Positions 20,872-25,655 of a stretch of 25,655 nt of DNA are shown in pieces. Origin of the DNA: UBA7446 sp964014735. GTDB taxonomy: Bacteria; Bacteroidota; Bacteroidia; Flavobacteriales; Flavobacteriaceae. The position numbers and the translations under genes are program-made. Position 1 is the stretch's first letter. Every line of letters starts with the position of its first letter. Location of the stretch: assembly GCA_964014735.1 (NCBI GenBank), contig CAXHBH010000022.1, positions 1-25,655 on the forward strand. Reading direction: 5' to 3'. Below the pieces are notes generated by a model. That model saw only the letters and a list, made by a program, of their open reading frames with translations, was not told the origin of the DNA and ran no database searches.

Positions 20872-22422
20872 GTGAGTAAAGAACTAATTATTCGTTCGCG
20901 ATCCTCTGCAGTTGATTTTGCCTTACTCAAAGACGGTAAGCTCGTTGAGTTTCACAAAGAAATTGAAGATAATAAGTTTCACGTAGGTGATATTTTCTTA
21001 GCAAAAGTTAAAAAAACCCTATCCGGCCTAAACGCCGCATTTGTAAACGTAGGGTACGAAAAAGATGCGTTTTTACACTATCACGACCTCGGTCCGAAAG
21101 TGACAACGCTGCTAAAATTTATCAAGCGTGCTGGTTCAGGAAAAGTAAAAGATTTTTCCCTAAAGAACTATCCTTTAGAGCCTGAAATAAGTAAAGATGG
21201 TGTTATTACAGACGCTGTTCAGGCCAATCAATCTCTACTTGTGCAAATTATCAAAGAACCTATTTCTACTAAAGGACCCCGTATCAGTTCGGAATTGTCC
21301 TTGGCAGGAAGGTATTTGGTTTTGGTTCCTTTTTCAAGTCGTGTGTCGATGTCACAAAAAATATCGACCACAGAAGAAAAGAACCGCTTAAAAAAGCTTG
21401 TTATGAGTATCAAACCAAAGGGTTTTGGTGTTATTATCCGAACCGTGGCTGAAGGCAAAAAAGTAGCTGATCTCGACAAAGATCTAGGTGATCTTTATGA
21501 ACGTTGGGTTCAAATGTGTAAAAAAATTCAAAAAGCAGATTATCCCTCAAGAGTATTGAGTGAGCTCAACAGAGCTTCCTCTATTTTGAGAGACATTTTT
21601 GATGATGAATTTACTGGAATACACGTTGATGACTCCGAACTATTAGCAGAAGTAAAAGAATATTTGCAACAAATTGCTCCTGAAAGAGTCAATATTGCAA
21701 AGCTTTTCAAAAGTCAAGTGCCTATTTTTGAGCACTTTGGTATTGAACGACAAATTAAGTCTTCGTTCGGAAGAACAGTTTCGATGAATAGAGGGGCTTA
21801 TTTAATTGTCGAACATACCGAAGCCCTCCACGTTATTGATGTTAACAGCGGCAATCGATCTAATAAGGCTAAAAATCAAGAAGATACAGCCTTAGAAGTC
21901 AACATGATTGCTGCTACAGAAATAGCCCGCCAGTTACGCTTGCGTGATATGGGAGGAATTATTGTCATTGATTTTATTGACATGATAAGACAAGAAAATA
22001 GAAAAAAGCTTTTTGAACATTTCCGAAAGGAAATGGAAAGCGATCGTGCCAAACATAAAATTTTGCCTCCAAGCAGAATTGGACTGATACAAATGACACG
22101 CCAGCGCGTCCGACCAGAAATGGATATTAAAACAGCTGAACCCAATCCAAATATTAATGGAGAAGTAGAAGCACCAATTATTTTGATGGATAAAATAAAA
22201 GCTGACCTTGAAAAGATTTTAGCTAATCCTAAGCACAAAAAGAAAAAAGTAGTGTTACACTTACACCCCTTTATTGCAGCCTATGTTGCCAAAGGAGTTA
22301 AGTCTGAACGTATGAAGTGGTACTTTGAGTACAACAAGTGGATAAAAGTTATTCCACGAGATGCGTACACCTATTTACACTACCGTTTCTTTGACGGAAA
22401 AGGAAAAGTGATACATACATAA
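20872..22422 (+). CDS. rng: Ribonuclease G (RNase E/G family)
   Basis: 516 residues from a GTG start (MSKELIIRSRSSAVDFALLK by family); an upstream in-frame TTG at 20836 lies inside the leader hairpin. Endonuclease for rRNA maturation and mRNA decay in the cytoplasm. An S1 domain (about 28-120, interrupted by an insertion around FLHYHDLGP) leads into the RNase H-like/DNase I-like core with DVNSGN (Asp323) and GGIIVIDFIDM (Asp367), 44 residues apart, the catalytic metal-binding pair. The zinc-link CPxC, expected after GLIQMTRQRVRPEM, is absent: that stretch reads IKTAEPNPNINGEVEAP with no Cys. No long C-terminal scaffold. A terminator follows. Confidence 0.95.
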   Translation: MSKELIIRSRSSAVDFALLKDGKLVEFHKEIEDNKFHVGDIFLAKVKKTLSGLNAAFVNVGYEKDAFLHYHDLGPKVTTLLKFIKRAGSGKVKDFSLKNYPLEPEISKDGVITDAVQANQSLLVQIIKEPISTKGPRISSELSLAGRYLVLVPFSSRVSMSQKISTTEEKNRLKKLVMSIKPKGFGVIIRTVAEGKKVADLDKDLGDLYERWVQMCKKIQKADYPSRVLSELNRASSILRDIFDDEFTGIHVDDSELLAEVKEYLQQIAPERVNIAKLFKSQVPIFEHFGIERQIKSSFGRTVSMNRGAYLIVEHTEALHVIDVNSGNRSNKAKNQEDTALEVNMIAATEIARQLRLRDMGGIIVIDFIDMIRQENRKKLFEHFRKEMESDRAKHKILPPSRIGLIQMTRQRVRPEMDIKTAEPNPNINGEVEAPIILMDKIKADLEKILANPKHKKKKVVLHLHPFIAAYVAKGVKSERMKWYFEYNKWIKVIPRDAYTYLHYRFFDGKGKVIHT

Positions 22423-22426
22423 AATA

Positions 22427-22453
22427 AAAAGCGGCCTTAGTGCCGCTTTTTTT
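22427..22453 (+). terminator. Intrinsic terminator after RNase G
   Basis: AAAAGCGGC-CTTAGT-GCCGCTTTT stem followed by more T residues, 5 bases after the stop codon. It separates rng from recX, whose ATG follows at 22466. Confidence 0.9.
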
Positions 22454-22465
22454 ATTTTAGCGAAT

Positions 22466-22945
22466 ATGAAAACATATACGGTTGCCGAGGCATTGGACAA
22501 ACTACGTAACTATTGCGCATTTCAAGAGCGCTGCCATAAGGATGTGAAAGATAAGCTACTCACGATGGGAATGAATCCCCAAACAACCGATCAAATTATT
22601 GGTACCTTGATTTCTAAAAACTACGTAAATGAAACCCGCTTTGCTAAACAGTTCACCAGTGGGAAATTCTCCATTAAGCACTGGGGAAAAATGCGTATTA
22701 AAAGAGAGCTTAAGATTAGAGGCGTATCTAATTATGATATCATAAAAGCCCTAGCAACAATTGACCCAGACGCATACATTGACAAACTACATGTTTTGAG
22801 TGATAAAAGGTGGGGGCAGCTAAAAGGGCATAAACCTAAAGCCAGGAAACAAAAACTATTTCAATACCTCGCATACAGAGGATGGGAAACAGACCTTATT
22901 TACCAAGAAATCAATCGCCTTAGCAGCGATGGTTATAGCGCATAA
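22466..22945 (+). CDS. recX: Regulatory protein RecX
   Basis: 159 residues, three RecX-type helical repeats: ALDKLRNYCAFQERCHKDVKDKL, then LISKNYVNETRFAKQFTSGKF and IKRELKIRGVSNYDIIKAL, and a last repeat with KQKLFQYLAYRGWETDLI. Modulates RecA filaments. recA is not next to it. The last 13 bases overlap the end of the convergent BtuB-like receptor gene. Confidence 0.93.
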   Translation: MKTYTVAEALDKLRNYCAFQERCHKDVKDKLLTMGMNPQTTDQIIGTLISKNYVNETRFAKQFTSGKFSIKHWGKMRIKRELKIRGVSNYDIIKALATIDPDAYIDKLHVLSDKRWGQLKGHKPKARKQKLFQYLAYRGWETDLIYQEINRLSSDGYSA

Positions 22946-24723
22946 AGAATTGAAACCATCCCGTGTGCGCCGGGCATTGGAACGAGATTCTCATAGTACG
23001 TGGCGTCAAATAAATTGCGTCCCTGTAATTGAATGGTAAAATTATCTGCAGCGTATTCTAATTGTGCGTTTAACACTTTAAAATGGCCTCCCAAGGGCCT
23101 TGTAGCGTAACGGTAGGCAAACGATGTTGACCATTTAGAAGATAGCCTATTTAAAAGCTGTAAGTTAATATTATGCTTTAACGAGTTTAAGGCATATCTT
23201 GAATTGACCGTTTTCGTATAATCGTCATGAATATAGCCGTATGAAAAAGTAAAGGTTTGACGTTGCTTACCAACAGTGTAGTGATATGAGCTGTTAAGCT
23301 CACCTCCCATTGTGGTAACATCATGGATGTTAGATGCTAACCACTGTAAATCTCCCACAATATCCTCAACATAATCAATCAGGTTTTCACTATTGCGCTG
23401 AAAAAAAGCAGCCGCAAGTTCCAAGTTGGCAGCATTGTACCTAAAGCTCAATTCATGACTTAAGGCTTTTTCTGGTTTCAAGTTTGCGTTACCTAAGGCA
23501 GTTGGTCCATTGTAATACAAGTCTGTATAGGTAGGAACGCGATAAGTATAGCCCGTGTTAAAAGTAAATTTCGTCTTTTCATTTAGTCTAAATCCAAGGT
23601 CTAGACCAGGATAGAAAAAGGTATCTACATCTGAAAAATGACTAAGCGCAAAGCCTGGTGTAATACTGAGGTTTTCAAGCTTAATACGGTGCTCAAAAAA
23701 GAAATGTGCAATGGTACGGCTGTGTTCTCCAAGATTATTGGATTGGATGGAGACACTTGATAATTCAGCACCAAATCCACTGAGGTTACCGTTATTGTGA
23801 GTTAATTTGGTATCAACAGAAAACCCTATTTTATTGTTGATGTGCATGTTGCGGTATGCACTGGGGTTATTTCGAATTAAAATATATTCATCTTGTCCAC
23901 GCTTCCAAAAAATTCTAGGGGTCCAAACAGCTTTTTCACAAGCAAAAGAAGTCGTTAAAGCTACTAAACTACTCTGCGTTTCTTCATATTGGTCTTTATA
24001 GCTAGCATAGCCATAAAACCCATTGGCACCAAACTTACGTTCGTTAAACATGGTGAGCAACTTTAGGTTTTTTGAAACGCCGAAAGCACTGTGTGTAAAA
24101 AAATGGAGGTTATCCAAATCGGTATTGTGACGGTACCCTTGGCTACTTAATTTAGAAAAGTGAATAACGTGCTGTTGATTATCGTTATAATCTTGTGCCG
24201 TAGCGCCTAGGTGTGTTGTATGAAAACTGCCTTGTCGGGCAGTAAGTGTAGCTCCCTTTTTCCCTTCTTTTTTAGTAACAATATTAATGGCTCCAGTCAA
24301 TGCGTTCTGTCCATAAATTCGAGCAGCGGGTCCTTTGACTATTTCAATTCTGTCGATTACTTCCAAGGGTAAAGCGCTGTTGAGGGTATGATGGCCTGTT
24401 TGGGGATCGTCAACACGAATGCCGTCAATCAGCAATAAAACTTGGTCAAAAGTACCACCGCGCAAGTATACATCGGCTTGTGACCCTTCAATACCCTGAC
24501 GACGAATATCTACTCCAGCTTGAAAACGCAATAAATCAACAAGGTTAGAAACGGGTGTATCAGCAATTTGTTCAGCAGTGATTACGGTAACAGATTTTGA
24601 GTCGTCAGAAAAAGGTAAGTTAAGGCGTGGCGAAGAAACGATCACCTCATCTAATGGAGTTTGTGCTAAAGACGAAAATACGGCGAGCGTTGCTGCTAAA
24701 GCACTAAAATAGAACCGTCTCAT
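22933..24723 (-). CDS. BtuB-like TonB-dependent receptor
   Basis: 596 residues, the size of BtuB. Signal peptide (MRRFYFSALAATLAVFSSLAQ), a possible TonB box near LDEVIVSSPR, and a plug with SVTVITAEQI, LVDLLRFQAGVDIRRQG, DVYLRGGTFDQVLLLIDGI and IEIVKGPAARIYGQNALTGAINIVTKK. A barrel follows. The chain ends SILYAL rather than in the usual aromatic residue, and this end overlaps recX. Cobalamin is the usual substrate of this subfamily, but no cobalamin riboswitch is visible in the 46 bases upstream, so the substrate stays open. It follows atpC on the same strand without a visible terminator or promoter box. Confidence 0.88.
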   Translation of the reverse strand: MRRFYFSALAATLAVFSSLAQTPLDEVIVSSPRLNLPFSDDSKSVTVITAEQIADTPVSNLVDLLRFQAGVDIRRQGIEGSQADVYLRGGTFDQVLLLIDGIRVDDPQTGHHTLNSALPLEVIDRIEIVKGPAARIYGQNALTGAINIVTKKEGKKGATLTARQGSFHTTHLGATAQDYNDNQQHVIHFSKLSSQGYRHNTDLDNLHFFTHSAFGVSKNLKLLTMFNERKFGANGFYGYASYKDQYEETQSSLVALTTSFACEKAVWTPRIFWKRGQDEYILIRNNPSAYRNMHINNKIGFSVDTKLTHNNGNLSGFGAELSSVSIQSNNLGEHSRTIAHFFFEHRIKLENLSITPGFALSHFSDVDTFFYPGLDLGFRLNEKTKFTFNTGYTYRVPTYTDLYYNGPTALGNANLKPEKALSHELSFRYNAANLELAAAFFQRNSENLIDYVEDIVGDLQWLASNIHDVTTMGGELNSSYHYTVGKQRQTFTFSYGYIHDDYTKTVNSRYALNSLKHNINLQLLNRLSSKWSTSFAYRYATRPLGGHFKVLNAQLEYAADNFTIQLQGRNLFDATYYENLVPMPGAHGMVSILYAL

Positions 24724-24769
24724 AGTTTGGTTTTAAAAAATTAGTTGACGCGTAACGAAAACTTACGAA

Positions 24770-25048
24770 TCAATCTACAAACAAAATAGCCTTGTTGTTG
24801 CTCATTTCAAATGTGCCTCCATTGGATAGGGAAACAATGGTGTCATTCCCTTTTTTTGTAAAAAGGGATTTGAATGCATCTGCCACATCTATATTTCCTT
24901 CAATTTTAGCCTCACCTACGGCAAGGGAAGAAACAATGGCAGCGTGGTTGTTTAGTACTTGGAAAGACCCTTGAGAACCAGGCACAGAAACTGCGTTTAC
25001 CTCTCCTTCGAATAATGTTGCTTCAGGACTGACAATTTCTAAATACAT
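24770..25048 (-). CDS. atpC: ATP synthase F1 epsilon subunit, short form
   Basis: 92 residues. Beta-sandwich domain only: MYLEIVSPEATLFEGEVNAVSVPGSQGSFQVLNNHAAIVSSL and a last strand ending in NNKAILFVD. The two C-terminal helices that inhibit ATP hydrolysis in the ~135-residue enterobacterial subunit are missing; this short form is common in Bacteroidota. Starts 8 bases after atpD. Confidence 0.95.
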   Translation of the reverse strand: MYLEIVSPEATLFEGEVNAVSVPGSQGSFQVLNNHAAIVSSLAVGEAKIEGNIDVADAFKSLFTKKGNDTIVSLSNGGTFEMSNNKAILFVD

Positions 25049-25056
25049 AGCTGTTA

Positions 25057-25655
25057 TTATGCGTTAGCTTCCTCAAGCATTTTTTCACCTGCCTCAATGG
25101 CTTCCTCAATGGTACCCTTAAGGTTAAACGCTGCTTCTGGCAGGTGGTCTAGTTCACCATCCATAATCATGTTAAATCCTTTAATGGTGTCTTTTATATC
25201 TACCAATACACCGGGTGTACCAGTAAACTGCTCTGCCACGTGGAAAGGCTGTGAAAGGAAGCGTTGTACACGCCTAGCTCTTGCTACAGCTAACTTATCG
25301 TCTTCAGAAAGTTCTTCCATACCTAGAATGGCAATAATATCTTGTAATTCTTTGTAACGCTGTAAAAGTTCCTTCACACGTTGGGCACAGTTATAGTGCT
25401 CATCTCCTAGAATTTCGGCAGTTAGGATTCGAGAAGTAGAGTCTAAGGGATCTACTGCTGGATAAATTCCAAGCTCTGCAATTTTACGTGACAATACGGT
25501 TGTTGCATCTAAGTGTGCAAAAGTTGTAGCCGGTGCGGGATCCGTAAGGTCATCCGCAGGTACGTATACCGCTTGTACAGATGTAATCGAACCCTTTTTA
25601 GTAGAAGTAATACGTTCTTGCATGGCACCCATTTCAGTTGCTAGCGTAGGCTGAT
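25057..25655 (-). CDS. atpD: ATP synthase F1 beta subunit, C-terminal part (5' end beyond window)
   Basis: The reading frame is open to the window edge; the first complete codons read QPTLATEMGAMQERITSTKKG, so the gene starts upstream and 25632 is not a start. Visible parts of the catalytic beta subunit: SVQAVYVPADDLTDPAPATTFAHLDA, YPAVDPLDSTSR, the DELSEED-equivalent segment GMEELSEDDKLAVARARRVQRFLSQPF and the C-terminal helices. The Walker A region lies outside the window. Cotranscribed with atpC. Confidence 0.98.
   Translation of the reverse strand, partial: QPTLATEMGAMQERITSTKKGSITSVQAVYVPADDLTDPAPATTFAHLDATTVLSRKIAELGIYPAVDPLDSTSRILTAEILGDEHYNCAQRVKELLQRYKELQDIIAILGMEELSEDDKLAVARARRVQRFLSQPFHVAEQFTGTPGVLVDIKDTIKGFNMIMDGELDHLPEAAFNLKGTIEEAIEAGEKMLEEANA

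Noticed and set aside
24724..24769. Cobalamin riboswitch before the BtuB-like receptor
   Set aside because: The gap has 46 bases, far too short for a cobalamin aptamer, and no conserved box is present.
1..25655. CRISPR arrays, prophage, insertion sequences, tRNA or rRNA genes
   Set aside because: No spaced direct repeats, transposase or phage genes, or cloverleaf-like sequences were seen on either strand.

Overview
The window looks like a chromosomal segment of a member of the Bacteroidota, most likely a marine Flavobacteriia. The reasons are: gliding genes gldD and gldE next to ssb and mutY; promoter-like TAnnTTTG boxes (one with TTTG 19 bases upstream, one with TTTG 20 bases upstream) in place of TATAAT; almost no Shine-Dalgarno sequences; a short ATP synthase epsilon subunit; a DUF4301 gene; TonB-dependent receptors; and low GC. 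It is mostly core genome. I see no insertion sequence, prophage, CRISPR array, rRNA or tRNA.

Region 1 (1-3134) holds aat (cut by the window edge) and an OB-fold DUF3127 gene, both on minus. They are followed by an orphan histidine kinase on plus and a HIT hydrolase/greA pair on minus. The greA leader contains a terminator-like hairpin. Region 2 (3165-9525) is the most distinctive part. It has a Rieske-like lipoprotein, then a minus-strand block for thiamine acquisition: a TonB-dependent receptor behind a TPP riboswitch, DUF4301, a NadR-like P-loop kinase, a PnuC-family transporter, a thiamine-binding protein of the YkoF/MTH1187 type and a phosphopantetheinyl transferase. The last five of these are tightly packed or overlapping and start from a promoter that faces ahcY. 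The likely scheme is: receptor for outer-membrane uptake, PnuC/PnuT for inner-membrane passage, NadR-like kinase for trapping by phosphorylation.

Region 3 (9446-11754) has ahcY and, convergent with it, rplU-rpmA; L21 has an extra C-terminal helix-extension-helix domain. Region 4 (11755-16739) has a two-subunit M16 peptidase (one zinc subunit and one inactive subunit), an EamA transporter and a lipoprotein with a heavy-metal-associated domain. Region 5 (16852-20214) is the minus-strand operon mutY-ssb-gldE-gldD. Region 6 (20284-22945) runs on plus: an HU-family gene, a 29-residue highly basic small gene, RNase G without its zinc-link cysteines, and recX. Region 7 (22933-25655) runs on minus: atpD (cut by the edge), atpC and a BtuB-like receptor close behind.

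The most promising leads are the thiamine block with its unassigned DUF4301 partner (motifs recall UDP-sugar pyrophosphorylases), the riboswitch expression platform, the greA leader hairpin, the 29-residue gene, and two proteins (SSB and DUF3127) that share an SSB-type acidic tip. All calls rest on reading the sequence; no database search was run.
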